Shown here: positions 50,092 through 59,334 of the stretch, piece after piece
Position numbering within the stretch: position 1 is the first letter of the stretch
Layout: each line of letters opens with the position of its first letter
Origin: an uncultured Clostridia bacterium
Lineage (GTDB): Bacteria; Bacillota; Clostridia; Christensenellales; Borkfalkiaceae
NCBI GenBank assembly: GCA_934271265.1
Contig: CAKQRE010000042.1
Coordinates: 62,001 to 126,000 of the forward strand
DNA: 64,000 nt
Direction: 5' to 3'
Position numbers and translations under genes: made by a program
The notes under the pieces: generated by a model
What the model was told of the DNA's origin: nothing
Databases searched by the model: none
The model's input: the letters and a program-made list of their open reading frames with translations, nothing else

Positions 50092-50994
50092 TTATTCTTT
50101 CACCGCACCCGTCATCGTTCCCGAAATAAGGAACTTCTGGAAAAACGGGAAGGCTATTATTATCGGCAACATAGTGAACATAAGCGCGGCGTTTCTGACC
50201 TGCTCTATGCTGAGATTGCTGCCGCTGATATCGAAATCCGCCGAACTTGCCGAGTTTACGACGGTTGCAAGAACCTGCTGCAAAACTCTCTTTTCGGGCG
50301 ATTCGATATATAAAAGGGGATTCTGATACTGATTCCACTGCCCTACGACGATCCATAATCCTATCGTTGCGAGTATCGGTCCGGAATTCGGAAGGATCAT
50401 ACGGAACAAGATCATGAAATCGTTCGCGCCGTCAAGCTTGGCGGATTCGACTATCGATTTCGGGATCCCGTAGAAAAACCCTCGCATGATAATGATATTG
50501 TACGCGCTTATAAGCGTGCAAAGGATAAGCGACCAATGGCTGTCGATAAGACGCAGCTGGTTTATCACCATGTAATTAGGCACCGTTCCCGCCGAAAACC
50601 ACATTGTTATTACGATAAACTGCGTGTAAAGCTTTTTGAATTTTATATTGGAAAAAGCCATGGGATACGCCGCAAAACTCGTGAGAAGAAGAGACAGAAC
50701 ACACGTTATCAGACAAACTTTTATCGTATTGAAATATCCTATGTAAACGGCTTCGTTCGAGGCGACGAGCTTGTAGGCTTCCCACGTTACGCCGACGCGA
50801 TATCTCCCGTTTTTGAACACCTGCGGCAAGAGCGTTATCGAACCGCTTCTTACGGCGGACGTCTCCGAAAGGGATATCGCCGCCATATTGATAAACGGAT
50901 AGATTATCGTAACCGCAAGAATTGTCAATATCGTTAAAAGCACGGCGTAACCGATATGCGAGCCTATGCTTCTTTTAATTTTTTTTCTTTCCAT
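50092..50994 (-). CDS. Sugar ABC importer permease (LplC/YtcP-like)
   Basis: A 300-residue inner-membrane protein with six hydrophobic segments. The EAA loop that contacts the ATPase is GIPKSIVESAKLDGANDFMI, with the following LPNSGPILATIGL. The N-terminus opens with the short KRSIGSHIGYAVLLTIL and the C-terminus ends FLISGTMTGAVKE, as in LplC. It pairs with the permease encoded at 51036. Confidence 0.94.
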   Translation of the reverse strand: MERKKIKRSIGSHIGYAVLLTILTILAVTIIYPFINMAAISLSETSAVRSGSITLLPQVFKNGRYRVGVTWEAYKLVASNEAVYIGYFNTIKVCLITCVLSLLLTSFAAYPMAFSNIKFKKLYTQFIVITMWFSAGTVPNYMVINQLRLIDSHWSLILCTLISAYNIIIMRGFFYGIPKSIVESAKLDGANDFMILFRMILPNSGPILATIGLWIVVGQWNQYQNPLLYIESPEKRVLQQVLATVVNSASSADFDISGSNLSIEQVRNAALMFTMLPIIIAFPFFQKFLISGTMTGAVKE

Positions 50995-51035
50995 ATTACA
51001 CCTTTAACCGAGAACGATCGCGTCGGGATCCGGGG

Positions 51036-52007
51036 TTACCAGAGCGACGTTTCGGCAAGCTTTTTGCTGAAAACGTTCGCTATCGTTACGAGTACGAGCG
51101 CAACCAGCGAATTAAAAAGCCCGACCGCCGTCGAAAGCCCGTATTGGAACTCATTGAACGCGACTTTATAAACGTAGGTTGCGATAACTTCGGATTTTTC
51201 AAGGTTGCCGTTGTTTTGCATAAGATAAATCTTCTCGAAGTTGCTTCCCATTATCGCGCCTATCTGCATAATAAGCATGATTACTATCGTGGGAAGTATC
51301 GACGGAAGAGTTACGTTGAAAATTTCGTTCCATTTCCCCGCCCCGTCGATCTCCGCAGCCTCGTATAAACAAGGATCGATCGAAGTGAGCGCGGCACTGT
51401 ATATGATCGAATTCCAGCCTACCGTTTGCCATATACCCGACACGACCTGTATTCCGCGGAACGCCGACGCCTTATATAAAAGAGAATTGACATAAGGAAT
51501 ATTCAGTAATTTGCAGACCTGTCCGACAAGCCCGCTGTCGGGATCGAGAAATGAAGTTATAAACCCGACGAGCGCCGCCGTCGACAAAAAGTGCGGCAGA
51601 TAACTTATGATCGAAAGGGTTTTCTTGTAAACTTTGTTTCTCACTTCGTTGAATGCGAGCGCAAGCACGATCGCCGCGGGGAATAAAAACACGAGCGCGA
51701 GAAGGTTGATCGCAAGAGTGTTTCCGAGAAGATGAAAAAAATCCCCCTCGAAAAAGTCAAGAAAGTTATTGAAAAGAACAAATTGACTTCCCTTAAAGCC
51801 TTTTGTCAGGCTGTAATCGTAAAAAGCCATCCGTATCCACGTTATCGGCCAGTAGCAAAAAATACAGAACCACACGATAACGGGAAGCATCATGATATAA
51901 ACGTATTTATTGTCGTTCAGATATCTTTTTAAGTCGGTCTTGTGCCTTTGGGGTTTTATGCACGTGCCCGACGCTGTTTTTTCCTTGATAAGCATTCTTT
52001 CCTCCAT
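51036..52007 (-). CDS. Sugar ABC importer permease (LplB/YteP-like)
   Basis: A 323-residue permease with six or seven membrane segments. The N-terminus includes YVYIMMLPVIVWFCIFCYWP; the EAA loop is IDPCLYEAAEIDGAGKWNEI followed by FNVTLPSILPTIVIM. It is the first gene of the importer operon; TTTATCGTAATATAATAAAAT lies before it, with a TATAAT box at 52035-52030 on the minus strand but no good -35. It starts about 25 bases after that box; GGAGGAAAGA overlaps the start region, and an in-frame ATG just downstream is also possible. Confidence 0.92.
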   Translation of the reverse strand: MEERMLIKEKTASGTCIKPQRHKTDLKRYLNDNKYVYIMMLPVIVWFCIFCYWPITWIRMAFYDYSLTKGFKGSQFVLFNNFLDFFEGDFFHLLGNTLAINLLALVFLFPAAIVLALAFNEVRNKVYKKTLSIISYLPHFLSTAALVGFITSFLDPDSGLVGQVCKLLNIPYVNSLLYKASAFRGIQVVSGIWQTVGWNSIIYSAALTSIDPCLYEAAEIDGAGKWNEIFNVTLPSILPTIVIMLIMQIGAIMGSNFEKIYLMQNNGNLEKSEVIATYVYKVAFNEFQYGLSTAVGLFNSLVALVLVTIANVFSKKLAETSLW

Positions 52008-52104
52008 GCCCTTTCTCGATTAGTATTTTATTATATTACGAAAAATAACGATAGAGTTATTTTTATCTTTTTTTTTAGTTTTCTTCTCTTCGTCCTCGGA
52101 AATA

Positions 52105-52133
52105 TTGATTTATTCTTTTATATATGTTACTAT
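52105..52133 (+). promoter_or_regulatory. Promoter for the secreted deacetylase gene
   Basis: TTGATT (52105-52110), 17-bp spacer, TACTAT (52128-52133); the start codon is at 52153. Confidence 0.65.
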
Positions 52134-52152
52134 TTACGACGAGGTAATCAAT

Positions 52153-52998
52153 ATGAAAAAAATATTATTTATCTGTTTAACCGTCCTCCTCTCGTTTTCT
52201 TTTTCGTTCGGTGCGGCGTGCGCGCCAGATAATCCCGGCGCCTTCGCGCCCGGAAACGAAACGAGCGAAACCGGCGGAGCGGGAGAAACCGACAAGACGA
52301 GCGAATCGGACGATCATGCCGCTTTGTGGGACGTTTCGGATACGGACGTTTCGCATATAGGAAAAAATCACAGGCTTATCGCCTTTACGTTCGACGACGG
52401 TCCGACCGAAAAAACAGACGCTCTTCTCGACGTGTTTGAAGAGTTTAACGCGAAAAATCCAGACTTTACGGCGCACGCGACGCTATTCACGATCGGTTCC
52501 GCGTTAACGGCGCAAAATGCCGACGTTTTAAAAAGAGCGGTCAAAATGAACTTCGAACTCGGTAATCATACTTATACTCACACGAATCTTACAACGCTGC
52601 CGGACGAAAAAATAATAGAAGAATTACGCCTGACCGACGAAAAACTTAAAAATATAGACGGTAAATCCGTTCATCCCGTAAGACCTGCGGGCGGACACGC
52701 CGACGGTCGTGTTTTATCCCTTTATCAAACGATTTTTATCAATTGGACCGTTACGCTCGGCGCACAGGATTACGAACCGTCGACCACCGAAAACGACGTA
52801 TACAATATGGTTATGACAAACGTACTCGACGGCGGCATCGTTCTTATGCATCAGGGCTACGATAAAACCGTAGCCGCGGTGAAAAGGCTTCTTCCCGACC
52901 TTAAAGCGATCGGATTTCAAGTCGTCTCCGTGTCGGAACTGATTAAATATTACGACGTAAAAGCCGAAACGGGCAAACTTTACGATTCCTTTATCTGA
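52153..52998 (+). CDS. Secreted polysaccharide deacetylase
   Basis: A 281-residue exported protein: signal peptide KKILFICLTVLLSFSFSFG followed by AACAPD, so either a lipoprotein with a poor lipobox or cleaved after the signal. An acidic Gly/Thr/Glu linker leads to the NodB domain: AFTFDDGPTEKT (motif 1), ELGNHTYTHTNL (motif 2), PVRPAGGHADG (motif 3) and GGIVLMHQGYDKT (motif 5). It deacetylates peptidoglycan or an external polysaccharide. ATG 52153 has GAGGTAATC. Its 3' end overlaps the convergent GH1 gene by 19 bases. Confidence 0.9.
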   Translation: MKKILFICLTVLLSFSFSFGAACAPDNPGAFAPGNETSETGGAGETDKTSESDDHAALWDVSDTDVSHIGKNHRLIAFTFDDGPTEKTDALLDVFEEFNAKNPDFTAHATLFTIGSALTAQNADVLKRAVKMNFELGNHTYTHTNLTTLPDEKIIEELRLTDEKLKNIDGKSVHPVRPAGGHADGRVLSLYQTIFINWTVTLGAQDYEPSTTENDVYNMVMTNVLDGGIVLMHQGYDKTVAAVKRLLPDLKAIGFQVVSVSELIKYYDVKAETGKLYDSFI

Positions 52999-54344
52999 AA
53001 TAACTTTTGCGGCGATCCGAGTATTTCGCCGTTTGTTTCAATCACCTTCTTATAGAAATAAAAGGAATCTTTTTTAATTCTTTTTTGCGTATCGTAGTCG
53101 ATAAAAACAAGTCCGAACCGTCTGCCGAATCCGCATTTCCATTCGAAATTGTCGGTAAACGCCCAGTGATAATAGCCGTTTACGGGGATGCCCTCGTCGA
53201 CGGCTTTTTTCATTTCCGAAAGATATCTCGCGGTATGGTCGATGCGGTATGCGTCGTGAACTTTACCGTCAAGGCACACTCTGTCGTTCTGAGCCGTTCC
53301 GTTTTCCGTTATAACGATCGGTTTTTTATACCTTGCATACAAAAACTTCAATCCGTAATAAATCGATTCGGGGATATCGTCCCAACCCATATCGTTTTGC
53401 GACGAGCCGTCCCGAAACGGCGTGATTTTACCGTTTCTATCCATATAAAAGCCCGAATAAATATTTTGCCCTATGAAATCGAGCGGCGCGGAAATAAGCG
53501 CGAGATCTTCCGCCGTTATCTCGGGCAATTCGTTTTTAAAAAACTCGTAATACTCTTCGGGATAATCGCCGAGATAAACGGGATCGGTAAGAACGGACAT
53601 GCAGTTCATAGGCTGCTCTTTCCACACTTTGAAGAAATTTTCGTAAGCTTTTTGCTCCGCCTCGAGCGAATCGTCGGACGGGCAGGTCACCCAACCGCAG
53701 GAAGAAATACCTATTTTTGCGTTCTTTACCTTTTCGCGAAGAATTTTCACCGCTTTCCCGTGGTACAAAAGAAGATTGTGTCCCGCCGAAAGAAGTTCTT
53801 TTAAAGACAATTTTATCCCGGGCGCGAGCGCGTCCGAATAAAGCCCGCCGTGAAGAACGCACTGCGGCTCGTTTATCGTTATGTAATTTTTGACTCTGTC
53901 TCCGAAACGCTCGGCGATAACGGTTACGTATTCGGCGAATTTTTCCGCCGTTTCCCTGTTCAAAAACCCGCCTTTTTCATAAACCCAAAGGGGCATATCC
54001 CAGTGATAAAGCGTGAGCATCGGCTCGATATTATTTTCAATTAGTCGATCTATAAGTCGATTATAAAATGAAATACCCTCTTCGTTAACGAATCCGTCAC
54101 GCGGGAAGATCCTTGCCCAGGACACCGAAAAACGATACGAGTCAAGCCCGAGTTCCTTCATGAGAGAAACGTCCTCTTCGTATCTGTGATAATGATCGCA
54201 GGCAACGTCAGCCGTCTGCTCTCTGAAACATTTTTTATCGTGAGCAAACTGATCCCAGATACTCGGGCTTTTGCCGTCTTCGTTCCACGCTCCTTCCACC
54301 TGGTACGAAGCCGAAGCCGCGCCCCATACAAATCCTTTTTTCAT
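52980..54344 (-). CDS. Family GH1 beta-glucosidase/6-phospho-beta-glucosidase
   Basis: A 454-residue cytoplasmic enzyme. The N-terminal signature KKGFVWGAASASYQVEGAWN is classic GH1. The acid/base is Glu159 in YITINEPQCV and the nucleophile is Glu347 in IVITENGTA. The C-terminal part has YYHWAFTDNFEWKCGFGRRF and GLVFIDYDTQKR. The FGRRFGLVFIDY ending favours plain beta-glucosidase rather than the phospho form; no PTS genes are near. The start at 54344 has AGAGGAAAAG. Monocistronic, convergent with the deacetylase gene. Confidence 0.95.
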   Translation of the reverse strand: MKKGFVWGAASASYQVEGAWNEDGKSPSIWDQFAHDKKCFREQTADVACDHYHRYEEDVSLMKELGLDSYRFSVSWARIFPRDGFVNEEGISFYNRLIDRLIENNIEPMLTLYHWDMPLWVYEKGGFLNRETAEKFAEYVTVIAERFGDRVKNYITINEPQCVLHGGLYSDALAPGIKLSLKELLSAGHNLLLYHGKAVKILREKVKNAKIGISSCGWVTCPSDDSLEAEQKAYENFFKVWKEQPMNCMSVLTDPVYLGDYPEEYYEFFKNELPEITAEDLALISAPLDFIGQNIYSGFYMDRNGKITPFRDGSSQNDMGWDDIPESIYYGLKFLYARYKKPIVITENGTAQNDRVCLDGKVHDAYRIDHTARYLSEMKKAVDEGIPVNGYYHWAFTDNFEWKCGFGRRFGLVFIDYDTQKRIKKDSFYFYKKVIETNGEILGSPQKLFQIKES

Positions 54345-54385
54345 TATCTTTTCCTCTCTGTTATTCTGCCGCAAAATTTGTTGCT

Positions 54386-54415
54386 ATGCCGACAAAAAAT
54401 ATTTATGACCGGCAT
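54386..54415. repeat. Short ATGCCG/CGGCAT palindrome beside copy 4
   Basis: ATGCCGACAAAAAATATTTA then TGACCGGCAT, whose last bases overlap the start of the next palindrome. It looks like a diverged tandem copy. Confidence 0.55.
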
Positions 54416-54449
54416 GCCGGGCAAGAGCAATACGAACCCTGTCCGGCAT
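54414..54449. repeat. 36-bp dispersed palindrome, copy 4
   Basis: ATGCCGGGCAAG at the left and CTGTCCGGCAT at the right, centre AGCAATACGAACC, same direction as copy 1. It lies between the divergent GH1 and GH94 genes. Confidence 0.85.
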
Positions 54450-54536
54450 ATCGCAATTTTAAGCCATAAAGGGAATAAAATCAATACGTTTTCTTATGGT
54501 GTTTTTTTGATTTCTTCCTTTCTGAAAGTTTTCGCA

Positions 54537-54565
54537 TTTACACGCGCGGGATTATTTGCTATTAT
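54537..54565 (+). promoter_or_regulatory. Promoter for the GH94-GH36 operon
   Basis: TTTACA (54537-54542), 17-bp spacer, TATTAT (54560-54565); ATAAGGAG follows before the ATG at 54601. Confidence 0.7.
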
Positions 54566-54600
54566 ATAGCCGCATTAAGGCAATAAGGAGTTTTTAGAAA

Positions 54601-57039
54601 ATGAAATACGGACATTTCGACGACGAACTGAAAGAATACGTAATAGATACGCCTTACACCCCGCTCCCCTGGATAAACTATCTTGCCGGAGACGGCTTCT
54701 TTTCAATCATTTCCAATACGGCGGGCGGTTACTCTTTTTACCGCGACGCGAAATTAAGGAGAATAACGCGCTATCGCTATAATTCCCCCGCCACGGACAA
54801 CGGCGGCAGATACTTTTATATAACGGACGGCGAAACGACTTTTTCGCCCGCGTTTTTACCGAGCAAAACGCCGCTTGACAGCTATAAATGCCGGCACGGA
54901 CTCAATTACACCGTTTTTGAAAGCAGTAAAAACAAGATCATGACCGAACTTACCTGTTTTGTGCCGCAGAAGGATGCAATGGAGATCAATCTCCTGAAAA
55001 TCCGTAACGAAAGCGACCGGACAAGGAAATTTTCCGTATACGGCGGCGTGGAGTTTTGTTTATGGAACGCTCAGGACGACACGACAAACTTTCAGCGCAA
55101 TTATAACACGGGCGAGGTGGAAATCGTTACGGACAAAAATTACGGCGCGGTTTATCATAAAACGGAATACCGCGAAAGAAGAAATCATTACGCCTTTTTC
55201 TCTTTGAACTCGCCCATAGACGGTTACGATACCGATCGGGACACTTTCCTCGGCAAATTCAACGGATTCGACGCACCCGAAGCGGTAAGGCTCGGAACTT
55301 CGTTCAACGAAAAGGCAAGCGGTTGGTCACCCGCAGCGTTTCTGAGAAAAGACGTAACCCTTAAGCAAAACGAAGAGATCTCGCTTATCTATATTCTCGG
55401 ATACGTTGAAAACGACGACGGCGAAAAGTGGGAAGCTCCGAGCGTGATAAACAAGAAGAAAGCCCTTTCGATGATCGACAAATACCGCGACGAAAAAACC
55501 GTTCGCCGCGAACTCGAACGATTAAAGAAAGATCGGGGTTCCTTACTCGATCATTTTTCCGTTAAAACAAACGATGAAAAGTTTGATCGGGTCGTCAATA
55601 TCTGGAACCAGTATCAATGCCTTATAACCTACCTTATGAGCCGCAGCGCAAGCTATTACGAAAGCGGCATCGGGCGCGGAATGGGATTCCGCGATTCCTG
55701 TCAGGATCTGCTCGGATTCGTACATATGCTGCCCGAAAAAGCGCGCGAAAGGATTATTGACGTTGCGTCGATACAGCTTCCCGACGGCTCGACGTGGCAT
55801 CAGTATCAGCCGTTGACAAAGCGCGGAAACGCGGACGTCGGCGGAGGTTTTAACGACGATCCGTTGTGGCTTATCGCCTGCACTTACGCATACGTTGCGG
55901 AAACCGGGGATTTTTCGATCCTCGACGAAAGCGTTCCGTTTAACAACGACGAGACAGATCGCGCCCCGCTTATGGAACACCTTAAGCGATCGATCGACTT
56001 TACGCTCACGCACAAAGGTCCGCACGGTCTGCCGCTCATCGGCAGAGCCGACTGGAACGATTGCCTTAATCTTAACTGTTTTTCAAAAACGCCGGGCGAG
56101 AGTTTCCAAACTTGTTCGAATTTCGAAAGCGGAAAGGCGGAGAGCGTGTTTATCGCCGGTATGTTCGTAAAATACGGCGAGGAATACGCAAAACTTTGCG
56201 ACTGCCGTAACGATCGGGCGGAAGCCGAAAGAGTGCGTAAAGAAGTTGCCCTTATGACGAAAATCACCGAAACGGCGGGGTGGGACGGAGAATGGTTCGT
56301 GCGCGCGTTCGACGCGTTTGAAAACCCCGTAGGCAGCAAAACGTGCGACGACGGAAAGATATTCATAGAACCGCAGGGAATGTGCGTAATGGCGGGAATC
56401 GGCGTCGAAGACGGAAAGGCAAGAACCGCGCTCGACAGCGTTAAAAAGCATCTCGATACAAAATACGGAATCGTTCTTTTACAACCCGCTTACAAAGAAT
56501 ATCATTTAAATCTCGGCGAGGTTTCCTCTTATCCTTGCGGATATAAGGAAAACGCGGGCATTTTCTGCCATAACAATCCGTGGATAAGCTGCGCCGAGGC
56601 AACCGTCGGAAACGGAGAAAGAGCATTCGAGATCTATCGTAAGATCTGCCCCGCTTATCTCGAGGAAATAAGCGAGATCCATAAAACCGAGCCGTATGTT
56701 TTCAGCCAGATGATAGCGGGCAAAGACGCGCCCGATTTCGGCTCGGCGAAAAACAGCTGGCTTACGGGTACGGCTGCCTGGACCTTCGTCAATGCGTCGC
56801 AATACATTTTGGGGATAAAACCCACTCTTAACGGACTTGCCGTAAAACCGTGCATGCCGAACGAAATCAAAGAATTTCGCCTTACGCGGCGTTATCGCGG
56901 CATTCAATACGAAATTACCGCAAAACGCGGCGACGAAAAAGACGCGGGCGTTTACGTAAACGGCAAAAAATGCGATAACGACGTTTTACCCTTGAACGTA
57001 AAGGAAAAAATCGTAAAAGCCGAGGTTATTTACAAATGA
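54601..57039 (+). CDS. Family GH94 phosphorylase (cellobiose phosphorylase-like)
   Basis: An 812-residue cytoplasmic enzyme that splits a beta-linked disaccharide with phosphate, saving ATP. It opens [20 protein letters not shown] and [20 protein letters not shown], as in cellobiose phosphorylases (about 810-820 residues). The catalytic domain includes [18 protein letters not shown]. The proton donor is in [11 protein letters not shown] at Asp419/Asp420. Near the C-terminus are [17 protein letters not shown] and [20 protein letters not shown]. Substrate (cellobiose or another beta-glucoside) cannot be fixed from sequence. Four-base overlap with the GH36 gene. Confidence 0.92.
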   Translation: MKYGHFDDELKEYVIDTPYTPLPWINYLAGDGFFSIISNTAGGYSFYRDAKLRRITRYRYNSPATDNGGRYFYITDGETTFSPAFLPSKTPLDSYKCRHGLNYTVFESSKNKIMTELTCFVPQKDAMEINLLKIRNESDRTRKFSVYGGVEFCLWNAQDDTTNFQRNYNTGEVEIVTDKNYGAVYHKTEYRERRNHYAFFSLNSPIDGYDTDRDTFLGKFNGFDAPEAVRLGTSFNEKASGWSPAAFLRKDVTLKQNEEISLIYILGYVENDDGEKWEAPSVINKKKALSMIDKYRDEKTVRRELERLKKDRGSLLDHFSVKTNDEKFDRVVNIWNQYQCLITYLMSRSASYYESGIGRGMGFRDSCQDLLGFVHMLPEKARERIIDVASIQLPDGSTWHQYQPLTKRGNADVGGGFNDDPLWLIACTYAYVAETGDFSILDESVPFNNDETDRAPLMEHLKRSIDFTLTHKGPHGLPLIGRADWNDCLNLNCFSKTPGESFQTCSNFESGKAESVFIAGMFVKYGEEYAKLCDCRNDRAEAERVRKEVALMTKITETAGWDGEWFVRAFDAFENPVGSKTCDDGKIFIEPQGMCVMAGIGVEDGKARTALDSVKKHLDTKYGIVLLQPAYKEYHLNLGEVSSYPCGYKENAGIFCHNNPWISCAEATVGNGERAFEIYRKICPAYLEEISEIHKTEPYVFSQMIAGKDAPDFGSAKNSWLTGTAAWTFVNASQYILGIKPTLNGLAVKPCMPNEIKEFRLTRRYRGIQYEITAKRGDEKDAGVYVNGKKCDNDVLPLNVKEKIVKAEVIYK

Positions 57040-59183
57040 ACGGGAAGATCTACAGGCTCGACACCCGGAACACTTCACTGCTTTTTTACGGCGACGGACA
57101 AGACGTCGTATACCTGTATTACGGAAAAAAGACGGGCGAGATCCCGCCCGAAACCGCACTTGTAAAAGCCGATCATATCGGCACGGATCTGAGAAACAAA
57201 TTGTTTTCCTGCTTCGGCGACGACGATCACAGGGAAAAATCGATCCTTCTGTTTAATTCCGACAATTCTTTTTCCAACGATTTCGTTTTTAAAAGCGCAA
57301 CGGTTTCAAAAGGCAAAAAAAACATTCCCTGCCTGCCGTCCTCGTTCGGCGCGGAAAAAACGCTCAGTTTCGAATTCATCGACGAAACCGAAAAGTTGTT
57401 GCTTACGATAAATTACTCGTTTTACAGAGAAAACGACGTTATATCGGTACGTTCTTCCCTCAAAAATCTCGGAGAAAAAACGGTGACGATAAAAAAGTTC
57501 GCGTCGCTTCAATTGGATATTTCCGAAACGGATTTTACCGTTAGCACTTTCGACGGCTGCTGGGCGGGGGAAAGATACCGCCACGATACGAAAATTAACG
57601 CGGGTCTATTCGTAAATCAGTCTGTTGCGGGCGCGTCGTCCGCGCAGCACAACCCCTTTTCCCTGATAAAAAACGACAAGGGCGTTTATGCTTTCAACGT
57701 CGTATATTCCGGCAATCATAAAACCTCATACGAAACCGACGCGTTCAACAGAACGAGAATCATTTCGGGAATGAACGACTTTGCGTTCGAATATCGCTTA
57801 AACGGCGGTCAGACTTTTTACGCGCCCGAAGCGGTGATGGTTTATGCCGAAAACGAGGACGATCTTTCTCTGAATCTGCACTCGTTTATCAACAATCATA
57901 TTATTCCCAAACGCTGGCAGCATAAAAAACGCCCGATCGTGATAAACAACTGGGAAGGCACGGGGTTTGATTTTACGAGAGAAAAAATACTCGATATGGC
58001 GGCGGCTGGCAAAAAAGCGGGCGCGGAATTATTCGTTCTCGACGACGGTTGGTTCGGATCGCGCAACGACGATAAATCTTCCCTCGGCGATTGGACGGAT
58101 AACGTTTCCAAAACAGGCGGCATCGCTCGCCTTGCCGACGATATACGCGCCGCGGGACTCGATCTCGGAATATGGATGGAACCGGAAATGATCTCTCCGG
58201 ACAGCAAACTTTTCCGCGAGCATCCCGATTACGCCATGGCGATCCCCAACAAAAAGCCCTTTCTTCACCGCAATCAGATGATGCTCGACCTCGTAAACGA
58301 CGAAGTGAAAAATTTCGTTACGGAAAGCGTCGAAAACGTAATATCACTCGTTAAACCGAGCTATATAAAATGGGATTTCAACCGTGTTATGAGCGACTGT
58401 TATTCCGAAAAAGTTTTCATAGGCGAATACTTTTATAAGTATATCGTGGCTTTGTACGACGTAATGAAAACCCTCACCGAAAGGCACCCAGAAATCCTTT
58501 TTGAAGGTTGTGCGGCGGGCGGAGCGAGGTTCGACCTCGGAATCTTATGTTATTTCCCGCAGATATGGACAAGCGACAATACCGATGCGGGCGACCGTAC
58601 GATCATACAGACGAATACTTCGATTTGCTACCCGCAAGGAACGATGACCGCTCACTTTTCGGCGTCTCCGAATTGTTTCACGAAAAGAACTTTTTCCGCG
58701 GAAAACAGGTTTAACGTGGCGTGTCTTTTCAATTTCGGTTATGAACTCGATTGCTCGCTTTTTACCGAAGAACAGTTGAAACTCACCGCCGGGTTTTCCG
58801 ATTTCTATAAAAAAAGGCGTGACTATATACAATACGGCGACTTTTATCGATTAGGCGATACCTCCTCGGTATGCGGATTCGAGGCAGTTTCCGCACGCAA
58901 AGACAAAGCGCTTGCGAGCGTGATCATCGTAAAAAGAGAAAACGGAATATCCAACCGAAGACTTGCGTTCAAAGGTCTTATCCGGGCAGAAAAATACAAG
59001 GCAACCGTCTACGATAAAAATCTTTCCGCAGCGGACGAATTTGTCGCAAGCGGAGAACAACTGTCCTATGGCATTCCGATAGAAAAATACCGCTTATCCG
59101 AGGAACTGTGTTCCGATTCCTGTTTCCGTTCTTTTCTTATCGAGTTCACAAAAATCCGGCAAACTCAGAAAACAACGCTATAA
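57036..59183 (+). CDS. Family GH36 alpha-galactosidase
   Basis: A 715-residue cytoplasmic alpha-galactosidase. The N-terminal beta-supersandwich is followed by a TIM barrel: [50 protein letters not shown], the nucleophile Asp447 in [24 protein letters not shown], and the acid/base region SDNTDAGDR (513-521). A C-terminal beta domain ends the protein. Start ATG overlaps the GH94 stop, so the pair is coupled. It removes alpha-galactose from raffinose-type or galactomannan oligosaccharides; together with GH94 this fits breakdown of galactosylated beta-glycans. Confidence 0.95.
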   Translation: MNGKIYRLDTRNTSLLFYGDGQDVVYLYYGKKTGEIPPETALVKADHIGTDLRNKLFSCFGDDDHREKSILLFNSDNSFSNDFVFKSATVSKGKKNIPCLPSSFGAEKTLSFEFIDETEKLLLTINYSFYRENDVISVRSSLKNLGEKTVTIKKFASLQLDISETDFTVSTFDGCWAGERYRHDTKINAGLFVNQSVAGASSAQHNPFSLIKNDKGVYAFNVVYSGNHKTSYETDAFNRTRIISGMNDFAFEYRLNGGQTFYAPEAVMVYAENEDDLSLNLHSFINNHIIPKRWQHKKRPIVINNWEGTGFDFTREKILDMAAAGKKAGAELFVLDDGWFGSRNDDKSSLGDWTDNVSKTGGIARLADDIRAAGLDLGIWMEPEMISPDSKLFREHPDYAMAIPNKKPFLHRNQMMLDLVNDEVKNFVTESVENVISLVKPSYIKWDFNRVMSDCYSEKVFIGEYFYKYIVALYDVMKTLTERHPEILFEGCAAGGARFDLGILCYFPQIWTSDNTDAGDRTIIQTNTSICYPQGTMTAHFSASPNCFTKRTFSAENRFNVACLFNFGYELDCSLFTEEQLKLTAGFSDFYKKRRDYIQYGDFYRLGDTSSVCGFEAVSARKDKALASVIIVKRENGISNRRLAFKGLIRAEKYKATVYDKNLSAADEFVASGEQLSYGIPIEKYRLSEELCSDSCFRSFLIEFTKIRQTQKTTL

Positions 59184-59225
59184 ACCCGCCTGATTTTCAT
59201 TGTAATTTTAAGCCTGCAAATTTAA

Positions 59226-59262
59226 AAACCATCGTTGATCGACTTATACGATGGTTTTTTGT
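59226..59262 (+). terminator. Terminator of the GH94-GH36 operon
   Basis: AAACCATCG pairs with CGATGGTTT and is followed by TTTGTTTTT. Confidence 0.88.
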
Positions 59263-59276
59263 TTTTCAATTTAAAA

Positions 59277-59311
59277 ATACAGGCGCGCCGCGAGTGCCTC
59301 GGGCGCGCCTG
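59277..59311 (-). terminator. Probable terminator of the surface-protein operon
   Basis: AGGCGCGCC (59281-59289) pairs with GGCGCGCCT (59302-59310); on the minus strand TGTATTTTTAAATTG follows, a weak T run. Confidence 0.6.
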
Positions 59312-59334
59312 ATATCCGTTTTATTTACAACGTG

